Part shown: piece after piece, positions 27,126 through 36,096 of the stretch
Numbering within the stretch: position 1 is the first letter of the stretch
How the letters are laid out: every line of letters starts with the position of its first letter
NCBI GenBank assembly: GCA_041648665.1
Contig: JBAZOP010000017.1
Coordinates: forward strand, 1 to 45,833
DNA: 45,833 nucleotides
Reading direction: 5' to 3'
From: a bacterium
GTDB taxonomy: Bacteria; UBA10199; 2-02-FULL-44-16; JAAZCA01
Notes under the pieces: model-generated
What the model was told of the DNA's origin: nothing
Seen by the model: the letters and a program-made list of their open reading frames with translations, nothing else
The model's database searches: none
Program-made: the position numbers and the translations under genes

Positions 27126-29189
27126 TCACACCAGTGGCCCCAAGAAGAAGAGCACTCCGCCCGCTCCGTACAACGCATTATTCGCCGCCATCGGATGGGA
27201 CCCGATAGCGCCGAAGTTCATGACCACTTGCCACGTGATGTACGGAACCCCGGAGACCCAGAAGACCGGGACGAGAGCCTGCGCGTAGACGGCATGGCCC
27301 ACCGCAACTCCAGCGACGACGGCATCGCATCGCACCAGGCAAAGGTAGTTGGCTGCCGTCGGGGCGGTATTGTAGGATGTCGAGTAGACGGCGTGCGCAC
27401 TGAACTCACTTCCGAGGTCAACCTTGCCGGCGGCAGCGGATAGGGAGATTCCGCAGAGTACGAGAGCGCCGCGGACGTTCGTCAGCGTTGACGGCAGGAC
27501 AGACGCGAGACTCACGTTCGTGAGTGACGACGACGCAACCTTCCATGTGCTCGTATCGGTGTAGCCCACTTCGACTGACGAGATATAGGTCGATGCGTTC
27601 TTCCAGTGGACGTGCCCCCCGTAGGCCATGCCGCTCATGATGGGCGAGTTGGATATGTCGTGGATCACCGCCCCGGCGGCGTCCTTCGCGAGCAGCCCCG
27701 TGGACGGCGAGACCTCGATGCTCCGGTTCCAGTCGTCGGTCAACCCGAGCGCCCCGTCGTGCAGGCGGATACCGTAGCGGTTGATGCGCACGCTCCGGTA
27801 CTTGTTCGTGACCTCGGTCGGGTCGTAGTATCGCACGCCGCCGGAGTAGTGCGTCGTCGTCTCATCCTCGGTGGACGCCTGGTAGCAGAGGTCCGCGAGG
27901 TAGCAGGCGCAGGCGTACCCCGTGACCAGGCCGCCGACGTAGAGGTAGTTCGACGCAAAGGACATCGAGGCTATCGTCCCGGCGCTGCCCGTTGCGGTCT
28001 GCTCGACCCCGTCCACGAACAGACTCAGCCCGTCGTTCGCGCAATCCCACACCACCCTGATATGCTGCCAGGCCCAGAGCGAGTTGTCCGTGAAGGCGTT
28101 CGTGGAGCGGACGACGCGGTAGTTACTGCCGTCGACCGCGGCCCACGCCTCCCACTTGTCGCTGGCCGCCTCGTAGAGCAGAGAGATCTGATTCGTCGCC
28201 GCGCCCCCGCCGAGTCGCCAGACGTACTTGTCTCCCGTGGCGTCGTAGGTGAACAGCGGCCGGACCCAGACGTCAATCGTTCCGCTCAGTGCCGGCGACA
28301 GCGGGTACCTGCAACTCCCTACCGAGCGCGAGGTCGGGGCGTAGGGCGTCGGGTAAGGCTTGAGTTGGACCTGGAGCGCCGTCGCGTAGACGTTCGCGTT
28401 GTCGTCGGCCGACCCCGTGTACACCCGCAGGCTCATCGTCGTGCCGGTGAACGCCGTGGTGATCGCCCCGACAAGTATCGCGTCCGTCCCGATGGCCTTC
28501 GCGAAAGCGAGCGTCCCGGTGGACGCGGTAGCGGTCGGCGTCGCTCCGGAGAAGTCGCAGTCTACCTGGCAGCGCAGCGTCGCCCCATCGTAGGCACGGA
28601 GCGTCGGGGCGTTCGTCGTCCCCTTCTTGACGACGGCCTGGATCGCGTGCACGTCCGTCGTGACCGTGATCTCCTGGTACTCGTAGCCGGCCGCGGCGCT
28701 GCTGTTCTGGATGAGCCACAGCTTCCGCCCTTGGAGCGTGTAACCGCTGTCCGTCGGCGCGTCGACGTTCGACTCGCTCCACGAGCTCGTGGACAGGTCC
28801 TCGGGGTCGACGACCAGGTTCGTGACGGCCGGAAAGCACCCGATGACGCCGAGACCGCTCCACTTCGACCAGTTGTTCGCGAGCTCCGTCCCGAGCTCGT
28901 CCTTGATGTAGGCCGGGCTGTACACTATCTCCTTGGTCGTCGGCTTGCGCCCCAGGCTCGAGACACAGTCCGGCTGGCTCAGGTCGAAAAGCTCGCCACC
29001 GGCCGGGACAGGGTCCAGACCGCGGATCACGGAGTTGCCAAGGGTAACCGTCTCGTTCCGGGCGACCAGGGCGTCGATCGCCGCGAGCATTCGCCTGAAC
29101 TGCGGGCCGATGAGCCTGCCGGTCACCTCGAGGTCAGAGAAACGCCCGAACGTGGCCCCCTCGTCCTGGTAGCGAGACTTCGTCGGCAC
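27126..29189 (-). CDS. Tail fibre with LamG-like domain
   Basis: 687 residues, GTG start at 29189 behind AAGGAG. The N-terminal 70 residues include a helical attachment-like region (LIGPQFRRMLAAIDALVARN). The centre holds a carbohydrate-binding-like strand region (about 140-285) and a LamG/concanavalin-like jelly roll (about 295-440) marked by GTIDVWVRPLF, KYVWRLGGG, WQHIRVVWDCANDGLSLFVDG and YLYVGGL. The C-terminal part (about 460-687) is beta-rich and may bind receptors. It is the main receptor-binding candidate beside the tailspike. Confidence 0.75.
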   Translation of the reverse strand: MPTKSRYQDEGATFGRFSDLEVTGRLIGPQFRRMLAAIDALVARNETVTLGNSVIRGLDPVPAGGELFDLSQPDCVSSLGRKPTTKEIVYSPAYIKDELGTELANNWSKWSGLGVIGCFPAVTNLVVDPEDLSTSSWSESNVDAPTDSGYTLQGRKLWLIQNSSAAAGYEYQEITVTTDVHAIQAVVKKGTTNAPTLRAYDGATLRCQVDCDFSGATPTATASTGTLAFAKAIGTDAILVGAITTAFTGTTMSLRVYTGSADDNANVYATALQVQLKPYPTPYAPTSRSVGSCRYPLSPALSGTIDVWVRPLFTYDATGDKYVWRLGGGAATNQISLLYEAASDKWEAWAAVDGSNYRVVRSTNAFTDNSLWAWQHIRVVWDCANDGLSLFVDGVEQTATGSAGTIASMSFASNYLYVGGLVTGYACACYLADLCYQASTEDETTTHYSGGVRYYDPTEVTNKYRSVRINRYGIRLHDGALGLTDDWNRSIEVSPSTGLLAKDAAGAVIHDISNSPIMSGMAYGGHVHWKNASTYISSVEVGYTDTSTWKVASSSLTNVSLASVLPSTLTNVRGALVLCGISLSAAAGKVDLGSEFSAHAVYSTSYNTAPTAANYLCLVRCDAVVAGVAVGHAVYAQALVPVFWVSGVPYITWQVVMNFGAIGSHPMAANNALYGAGGVLFFLGPLV

Positions 29190-29190
29190 G

Positions 29191-32100
29191 CTACTTCTCC
29201 TTATCCTCGGCCGGCACTCGGCCGATGAGCTCGCGGAGGTCGACCTCCCACTCTCCGCCCTCCACGTCGTAGGCCGCGCGCACCAGGTTCTCCAGGGCCG
29301 GGACGGGCACGCCCAGGTACTCGAAGACCATGGCCGCAGCGTTGTACACGTCCTTCTCCGTCATGGTGCCGGCGGCCAGCTTCGTGAGCGCCTGGGCTAC
29401 CTCCGAGACGGGCTCGAAGACGTTGATCCCCTCGTAGCCATATCCCTTCGCCCGGGTCGGCTTCAGGCCCGCGGCCTGCATCCCCTTGGCGATGGTCGGC
29501 TCGAGCACCTGGCCGAGGCCGAAGGGCGCCAGATCCGAGAGGCCGAGGAGGGCGTCCTCCATCCACTCGTCCGCGTTCTTCGGCGGCCGCTTCCGGCGGA
29601 CCATGCCGATGATCAGCGCGGAGATCCCCACGGAGACGAGGATCCCGATGGCGCGCTCGAAGTGGTGCTCCTTGATCGCCTGCGGCAGATCGTAGCCGAC
29701 CATGTTGAGCATCTTGTTGGACTGGTCCGTGAAGCGCAGCATGAACCGCACGAACTCACTGTTGGTCCAGTAGATGGGCGCGCGGTCCCCGGTCTCGCCG
29801 GACGGCTGCGTACGGTAGGTCGCGTCGTTCGCCGCGGCGATCGCCTGCGCCTCGTTGACCTCGCCCTTGCCGGCCTCGGCCGCGCGCTCCATGCGGTGCA
29901 TCTCGGTGTCGTAGACCGCCTTCCATCCACTCAGGATGGTGAGCTTGTTCGCGAACTTCATTCCTGCGAACCCGGCCCGAATGAACTGGGCCCACGCGCG
30001 CCGCGGTCCGGAGCGGAGGCTTGCCGCGTTGGCCATCTCTGACAGGATGGGATCGATCGCGCGGGAATCGATCATCTTGCTCATGCCCGGCGACCGCTCG
30101 GTCACGAACTCCATCAGCTGCTTCGGATGGATCGTGGCCTGCACCAGGCCGGAGAGCACGTGGCCGAGGTCCGTGCGCTCGAGGTAGCGGAAGGGGCCCT
30201 CGGCCTGGATGAGCACGGTCGAGAGCTTCCAGGCGAGCTGGGCCGTGCCGAGGGATCCGTACACGAACTTCACCCACTTGTTGGCCAGGTGCGCGCCCTC
30301 GAGGGCGTCCCACAGTTGAGGCCGCGCGCGCAAGGTGATGTACTGCTGCAGGACCCGGACAGCCTCCTCCCCGTGCTTGTGGCGGAGCGCGTTCCGGAGT
30401 TCCTTTGCCGTCTCGCTCCTGCCGTTGACCAGGTAGTGCGCATCGCGCACCCACTGCTCCTTCGCGATGTATGAGGTCTGCTTCTCCACCGCCTCCTTGA
30501 CCAGGCCGAGGAGGTTGGTCCGGAGCTCGGGCTGATGCTCCGGCTTGATCTCAATGCGCTTCTTGAGCATGCCCTTCTGCAGGAAGGTCTTGCCGATCGC
30601 AGAGCGCGCGTTGTTCTCCGTGCTGAGCTCCTGCGCGTAGGCCATGCCGATGTCCGTCAGGCGTTTGATGGGGAGGTAGCGGGCGACGCGCTCGGTCTCC
30701 AGGTTGTCGATCTCGAGGCGCACGCGCTCGAGCTCCGGGAACGTCTCGCTGAAGATGTCGATGATCGCATCGACCCAGTCGCGGTGCGCCTGGGGCAGAA
30801 GGCTGAGTACCTCACCGAGGCGCCCTTCGCTCCAGCGGTTGCCGTACAGGAAGGCCTCGCGCGCATGCTCATCCTGCTGCGCCCCGTAGGCGTACATCGC
30901 GTCCTCGATGTTCACCCTGGTGCCGTCGGCGAGCGTGAGCCACTTCACCATCTCCACGGGGCGCAGGTTCCCCTTCTCGTAGGCGGCGCGGATCTTCTCG
31001 TCCCAGGCTTCGGCTAGCTTGACGGCCTCGGCATCCGCGGCTTTGAACTCCTCCCAGAAGAACTTCTTGAACGGGCCTGCCGTATCGCCGACCCCGGAGG
31101 TCCCGTCCAGGGCCTCGAAGAACCGCTGCGGCGTGGCCAGGTTGACGTTGAGGACCTTCTTCCGCTTGAGCCGCGATGCCTCCCGCTCTGCCGGCTCGGA
31201 GCCGAGCTCCTGGGTCCACGCAACTTTGCCGCCGAGGGCGCCGATCATGCTGCTGCCCATGTTCTGCCGGCGGATGGACTGCGCGTTGAGCCAGGCCTTG
31301 CGCAGCGCCGTGCCCTCTTTGCGGAGCTTCTGCACCGCTTCGGCGAGCTCGTCCACCTCGTCAACCGTGAGCTCGTTGATGTCCTTGCGCAGCAGGATCC
31401 CGCCGAGGACGTCGGGCGGGACCTGGTTGGGGTGCTCGTCGGCCCACTTCTGGATCCGGTTCTTCACCCTCCGCAACGTCTCAGGGAGGGGCCTGCCGAT
31501 CGTGTCCTGGATCGCACGCATCTGCTTGGCGTAGTCCCAGCGGACGAGCTGCCCCGGCGGACGCATCAACTGCTTCACCCGGCGGGCCACGTAGCGGTTG
31601 GTCTTGACGAGCGCCTTGTACCGCTCGAAGGCCTGCCCGGTCAGGACGCCCTTCCGCTTGGCCTGGGCGAGAGCCTCGCGCATGACGCCGATCTTTCCTC
31701 CGAGCTCCGCGTGCTGCTTGCGTAGAGACTCGACCTCCGCGCGCAGTCCCTTGACCTCCTCCGACTCCTGCTCCTGCTTCTTCTCGTCCTGCTCGACCGC
31801 GGCGATGAGCGGGGCATCGTCAGGATTTCCCTCCTCGTCCTCCACGGGGATCTGCTCGGCCGTCTGGTCGAAAGCCCCGTCGATGTCGTCCTCGCCGGGC
31901 TCCACATTGTAGCGGGTGGAACCCTTGTCGGACTCCGCGGCTTGGTCTATACTTGGGATGGAGGGTACGGTTGTGGCCAAGCGTCCGGATACGTTCTTCG
32001 TGGACCACGATGGCGTCCCGCTGTATGTCGAGAGGAACTCGCTCAAGGCGTTCCGGGTCCTCTCTGACAGGATCGACTCCAAGCCATACCCGGCCAGCCT

Positions 32101-35100
32101 CAACGCGATCTTCGCCGAGGATCCCACGATCTCCCGAACGGAAGCGTTCCAGCTCGCGTTGCGGAGAGCGTCATCCCAGGCGGCGTCATAGAGCGACCAG
32201 CTGACAGCCGATAGTTCCTTCAGGATGCCAGCAACCTTCGGAGTGGCTTCCACTTTCCCGTCGTCGATTGCCTCGCGCAGATCCCTGAGCACGCGGTAGA
32301 TGACGTGCCCTGCGCCATCTTTCGCCTCCTTCATGGCCTTGACGGTTACCTGGATCTCCTGGATCGATCCGTTGGACAGCCTGATGTTGAGCAGCACGTC
32401 ACGGTAGCCGTCGTCAGTCGGGTGCGAAAGCCTGTCCTTGATGCGCGGGACGCGCTCGGGTCCAAGAGCCGCCAGTTCCGCGACGATGGCCCGGACATCC
32501 TCCACCGAGCTCGCCGTGATCGTATTCCCATCTATGTCGAGGACGCGGTCGAACACCGGCGCCGCGGCGCCTTCTTCGCGGGCGTACCCGGTCGCCTTCC
32601 GCTCCGTGCGCGCGCGGTCCTTGAGCTCCTCCCTCGCGCTGACATCGGCGCCGTACTTCGAGGAGATCCCCTCGGCCAGCGTCCGAAGCTCCGCGCGCCC
32701 ATCGGCCGCCAGCTGGTAGATCGTCTGCACGTCGGCCGTCGGCTGCCGGAGCGGTGCCGCCGTCTGGCGGTTGAACATCGTGCCTGTCTCTGCGACGTCG
32801 TCTGACTGGAAGAGGTCGAGACTATCCTTGCCAAGCCCGGCCCGCTTGCGGAGTTCCGTCTGCTTCTCCGCGCTCGTAGTCCAGTCCGACCAGGCCAGGA
32901 TCTCGTCCTCGAGCTCCACTATCCGCTTCTGGATGGCTTCCGTGTCTCCGGCCTTGAACCCGTACCGCCGGACAACCTTGGCCTGCTCGCCTCTCGAGAG
33001 GCGCATGGCGGCCTTCAGAGCAGCGGACTCAGCGCGCAACTCGGCCTGCTTCTTGGCGGCTTCCTTCGCGAGCGCTGCCGCTGCGACCATGAAGGACTCA
33101 TTGCGGCCGAAGAGATCCCCCTGCTCGGCCTCCTCGATCCCCGTAGTCTGCTGTTTCAGGATGGCGAGGTAGTTGGTGAGTTCCTGGGAAGTGAGTTCCT
33201 TGGCCTTCTGGATCCCTGCATCCTGCAGGGCCTCGTTGGTAGGAGCAGCTGCCGCTATTGCGGCGGCTTTCTCTTCTCCGATCTCACCGTTTCGGTAGAG
33301 GGCATATAGACCATCGGAGGCATACTTGCCAATTGCGAAGCCCTTGCGTCCCTTGTCGCGACTAAGAAGTCCTCGGCTGGATGCTTCTTCCTCGGAAATG
33401 GCAGAATGTTTAAAGTAGTTCGCATAGTCTCGTACGCTCCCTTGCCCGTCGCGGATGTTCGCTTCCGCGTCGAACGTCATGGCCCGTTCGGCCGTGAACC
33501 CTTCCGACTCCCGCACGATCTGCGCCGGAATCGTCTTCTCGCCAAGACGCCGCGCCAGGTCCAGACGGTGCCGGCCGGTGATGACCTCCAGTCTACCGTC
33601 GAGTCGCTCCCAGACTACGATCGGGGCCGTGCCAAGACGCTGGTAGCGCTCGGCCCGCAGGGGCTCGATCACTCCCTGGGCATTGGCGCCTTCCTTGAAG
33701 TTAGGGACCTCCTCAGAAAGCGTCAACTGGTCGAGGGGAACCTCGACGCTTGGTACCGCAGCTGGATCAATGATGGTCGGGGTTTCTGGCGGGGGCGCCT
33801 CCGCTGTCTCACCGAAGAGATCCGCCTGTACTTGCCGCTGCACCGCGGTCGGAGCAGGAACTCCCGTGGCTGCGGCAGTCGTGCTCGGTGAACTCTCGAT
33901 CCCAAGGACCTCGTCCATGACCCGCTTGGTGTCCTCCGGGATCAGGTCGTCGTAGTTGCGCCGTGCGTTGCGGAGCAGATCGGCCATCTCCGTCATCAGC
34001 GGCCTGAGCTCCTCGAAGGCGGTCTCCCCGGTCTGCCAGAACTGGATCATGCCCTCGGCCCAGCGCTCCTCGCCCTCGGCGCCGGTGCCGAAGGAGCGCT
34101 CAACAATCGCCCGCTCGTCGGCGCTCAGGTGGCGACCAAACACGTGGGCGAACTCGTGGGTCAGAGCCTTGAAGTCAGTTTGCTCCACGGCATGGATGAT
34201 CGCGCGCGAGTCCGCGAGGAAGTCCACTCCGGCATTCGCCTGTACACCCTGGGCCCTCGCCTTCTCGATGATCTGGCGCGACTCCTCGATGGGAGAGAAG
34301 ATCCCCTCCGCAAAGGTCTCCTCCACGTACTGAGCGCTGGTCTTCCCCTCGCGCTTCGCGCGGAAGTCCACCAGGAGTGAGCTCGCGGTGACCTCCCGCT
34401 CAGATAGTTGCGGGAGGCGCTGGCGGATGATACCACGGACGGTCTCTTCCTCGGGCGCGAGGGGCACGACCTGAGAGGTCGGGCCTTGGGGTGGTGCTGG
34501 CGCCTCAGTCGCGTACTGGCCAACGACCTCGTTCAGTTCGTCACGCAGCTGCGCGAGCTGGATCATCTCCTCGGCCGCGGCGACGTCGAACTTCTCGAGC
34601 TTGCCGAAGGCCTCCTCCCGTTGCGCGAGGGCGGCATCGATCTCGGTCCCGCGGAGCTCGAGCTTGGCCAAGGGCTTGGCAACCTCGGCTGCCGGCTTGC
34701 CGGAGATCTCCGCCTGAGTCGCGATGACCTGGTCGGCCAGGCCCTGGACGAACTCGGTCTTAGCCTGCTGCGTGCGGCCGAGGATCGTCCCGGGTTGCTC
34801 GCCGGCCATGGCCTTGTGGATCACCATCTGCTGCTTGACTGTGAGGGCCTGGCGGTACTGCTGTACGCCGGCGCCCACAGAGCCGGGGGCCCCCATGACG
34901 AGCATCGCCAGAGCGGTCTGGACGTAGGTGTCTTTCAGCCTCGTGGCCACTTCCTCTCGGCTCGCGATCGGCAGGTTGGTCCCGTGCGTCTGATTCATCC
35001 ACGAGGCCGCCAGGGCGTCACCGACGATGTTGACCGCTTCCTGGGCCACCTCGGTTACGGGCTCCGTGACAAGGCCCGAGACCATCGCTCCAGCTCCGGC

Positions 35101-36096
35101 GACCACAGCCTTGCCCATGCCCGTGGTCGCGCGCTGCGCGAGCTTGGCCAGCGCGCCTTTGACCACGACCTCCTCGCCGATCTCGCGGGCGATCTTCCCC
35201 TTCACGGCGCTGAGCAGTTGCTTGACCCCTGGGATGTTGTACAACTGCACCATCTCGAGGGCCGCGTTGACGGCGCCCACGGGCATGGACACGTTCCGGG
35301 CCACGTCCTTCGGTATCCCGGCCTGGATGAGGGTGCGGTACTGCAGGCCCCCCTCGGTCTGGAAGGAGTAGGCAGCGGATCCCATCGCCATGCCGCGGAT
35401 GAACCAGGAGGCGAACACGGCCGGGAGCGCCACCTCGGCGCCGGTGAGCGCCACGGCCCCGGTGACCGCAGCGGCACCAGCGGCAGCCTTGGGGGCGGCG
35501 TACTTCCAGTTGTTCAGCATGAATGGCGCCAGATTGGCCGCGGCCTTGAAGGCCTGGACCGGCAGGCTTCGCCGTATGGTGTCCGGATCCGGGAGCTTGG
35601 CCTCGAGCTCGAGGATCTGCTGCTCGATCTCCGGACTGTCGTCGCCCATCATCTGCCGCGAGGCGAGCATGCCGATCTGAGATTGTAGGTTCGCCGTGGT
35701 CCACGAGTCGGCGATCGCGGTCCGCGCGGACTTGGCCGGCATCGTCCGACCCCAGTACTCCTCGGCCACCGCGTCGTGGTGATCGTAGACTTCAGGGAAC
35801 GGGATGCCGAGGGCGTCCGCCAGGAAGGCCGAGCTCACGATCTTGTCCAGGTCCTCGTCCGGCTTTGCCGATGTCTGCAGCACGGTCTCGACGAGCTTTG
35901 TGTAGGGGAGGAGCGTGCTCTGCAGGCGGGCGATCTCCGGCTCGCGGTTGGTGTTCCAGTCCGGGAGCCTGGGCTCCTCGGCGTCTGTCTGGCGAACAGC
36001 GGCGAGTGTCGGCATGGCCGGCAGTCTGCGCAGACCGATGGCGTCTTTCGGGTCCTCCTCCTCGCCCCACCACCTCGGCAGCACGCCTTCGCTCAT
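29191..36096 (-). CDS. Giant polyvalent internal virion protein
   Basis: 2301 residues from ATG 36096, in ATGA overlap with the previous gene. It is placed where T7 gp16 lies, so it may be ejected with DNA. In order: a hydrophobic/Ala region (about 200-240), a zincin-like H647-E-F-A-H651 (THEFAHVFGRHL), a ParB-like domain (about 780-870, VITGRHRLDLARRLGE), helical regions, a RelA/SpoT-like segment (about 1175-1275) with D1187 in LDIDGNTI, GYRDVLLNI and E1247 in QEIQVTV, a coiled coil (about 1443-1482), and a C-terminal region with TQPSGETGDRAP and a membrane helix near 2146-2160. This layout is that of the large polyvalent proteins of phages and conjugative elements. Confidence 0.85.
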   Translation of the reverse strand: MSEGVLPRWWGEEEDPKDAIGLRRLPAMPTLAAVRQTDAEEPRLPDWNTNREPEIARLQSTLLPYTKLVETVLQTSAKPDEDLDKIVSSAFLADALGIPFPEVYDHHDAVAEEYWGRTMPAKSARTAIADSWTTANLQSQIGMLASRQMMGDDSPEIEQQILELEAKLPDPDTIRRSLPVQAFKAAANLAPFMLNNWKYAAPKAAAGAAAVTGAVALTGAEVALPAVFASWFIRGMAMGSAAYSFQTEGGLQYRTLIQAGIPKDVARNVSMPVGAVNAALEMVQLYNIPGVKQLLSAVKGKIAREIGEEVVVKGALAKLAQRATTGMGKAVVAGAGAMVSGLVTEPVTEVAQEAVNIVGDALAASWMNQTHGTNLPIASREEVATRLKDTYVQTALAMLVMGAPGSVGAGVQQYRQALTVKQQMVIHKAMAGEQPGTILGRTQQAKTEFVQGLADQVIATQAEISGKPAAEVAKPLAKLELRGTEIDAALAQREEAFGKLEKFDVAAAEEMIQLAQLRDELNEVVGQYATEAPAPPQGPTSQVVPLAPEEETVRGIIRQRLPQLSEREVTASSLLVDFRAKREGKTSAQYVEETFAEGIFSPIEESRQIIEKARAQGVQANAGVDFLADSRAIIHAVEQTDFKALTHEFAHVFGRHLSADERAIVERSFGTGAEGEERWAEGMIQFWQTGETAFEELRPLMTEMADLLRNARRNYDDLIPEDTKRVMDEVLGIESSPSTTAAATGVPAPTAVQRQVQADLFGETAEAPPPETPTIIDPAAVPSVEVPLDQLTLSEEVPNFKEGANAQGVIEPLRAERYQRLGTAPIVVWERLDGRLEVITGRHRLDLARRLGEKTIPAQIVRESEGFTAERAMTFDAEANIRDGQGSVRDYANYFKHSAISEEEASSRGLLSRDKGRKGFAIGKYASDGLYALYRNGEIGEEKAAAIAAAAPTNEALQDAGIQKAKELTSQELTNYLAILKQQTTGIEEAEQGDLFGRNESFMVAAAALAKEAAKKQAELRAESAALKAAMRLSRGEQAKVVRRYGFKAGDTEAIQKRIVELEDEILAWSDWTTSAEKQTELRKRAGLGKDSLDLFQSDDVAETGTMFNRQTAAPLRQPTADVQTIYQLAADGRAELRTLAEGISSKYGADVSAREELKDRARTERKATGYAREEGAAAPVFDRVLDIDGNTITASSVEDVRAIVAELAALGPERVPRIKDRLSHPTDDGYRDVLLNIRLSNGSIQEIQVTVKAMKEAKDGAGHVIYRVLRDLREAIDDGKVEATPKVAGILKELSAVSWSLYDAAWDDALRNASWNASVREIVGSSAKIALRLAGYGLESILSERTRNALSEFLSTYSGTPSWSTKNVSGRLATTVPSIPSIDQAAESDKGSTRYNVEPGEDDIDGAFDQTAEQIPVEDEEGNPDDAPLIAAVEQDEKKQEQESEEVKGLRAEVESLRKQHAELGGKIGVMREALAQAKRKGVLTGQAFERYKALVKTNRYVARRVKQLMRPPGQLVRWDYAKQMRAIQDTIGRPLPETLRRVKNRIQKWADEHPNQVPPDVLGGILLRKDINELTVDEVDELAEAVQKLRKEGTALRKAWLNAQSIRRQNMGSSMIGALGGKVAWTQELGSEPAEREASRLKRKKVLNVNLATPQRFFEALDGTSGVGDTAGPFKKFFWEEFKAADAEAVKLAEAWDEKIRAAYEKGNLRPVEMVKWLTLADGTRVNIEDAMYAYGAQQDEHAREAFLYGNRWSEGRLGEVLSLLPQAHRDWVDAIIDIFSETFPELERVRLEIDNLETERVARYLPIKRLTDIGMAYAQELSTENNARSAIGKTFLQKGMLKKRIEIKPEHQPELRTNLLGLVKEAVEKQTSYIAKEQWVRDAHYLVNGRSETAKELRNALRHKHGEEAVRVLQQYITLRARPQLWDALEGAHLANKWVKFVYGSLGTAQLAWKLSTVLIQAEGPFRYLERTDLGHVLSGLVQATIHPKQLMEFVTERSPGMSKMIDSRAIDPILSEMANAASLRSGPRRAWAQFIRAGFAGMKFANKLTILSGWKAVYDTEMHRMERAAEAGKGEVNEAQAIAAANDATYRTQPSGETGDRAPIYWTNSEFVRFMLRFTDQSNKMLNMVGYDLPQAIKEHHFERAIGILVSVGISALIIGMVRRKRPPKNADEWMEDALLGLSDLAPFGLGQVLEPTIAKGMQAAGLKPTRAKGYGYEGINVFEPVSEVAQALTKLAAGTMTEKDVYNAAAMVFEYLGVPVPALENLVRAAYDVEGGEWEVDLRELIGRVPAEDKEK

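Noticed and set aside
20776..29189. A diversity-generating retroelement as in BPP-1
   Set aside because: No reverse transcriptase, no template/variable repeat pair was seen near the fibre genes although the head genes are BPP-1-like.
27606..29228. A 540-codon plus-strand frame
   Set aside because: Antisense of the LamG tail fibre gene; composition is an Arg/Val/Gly artefact.
34408..35688. A 426-codon plus-strand frame
   Set aside because: Lies antisense within the polyvalent protein gene; no domain or RBS support.
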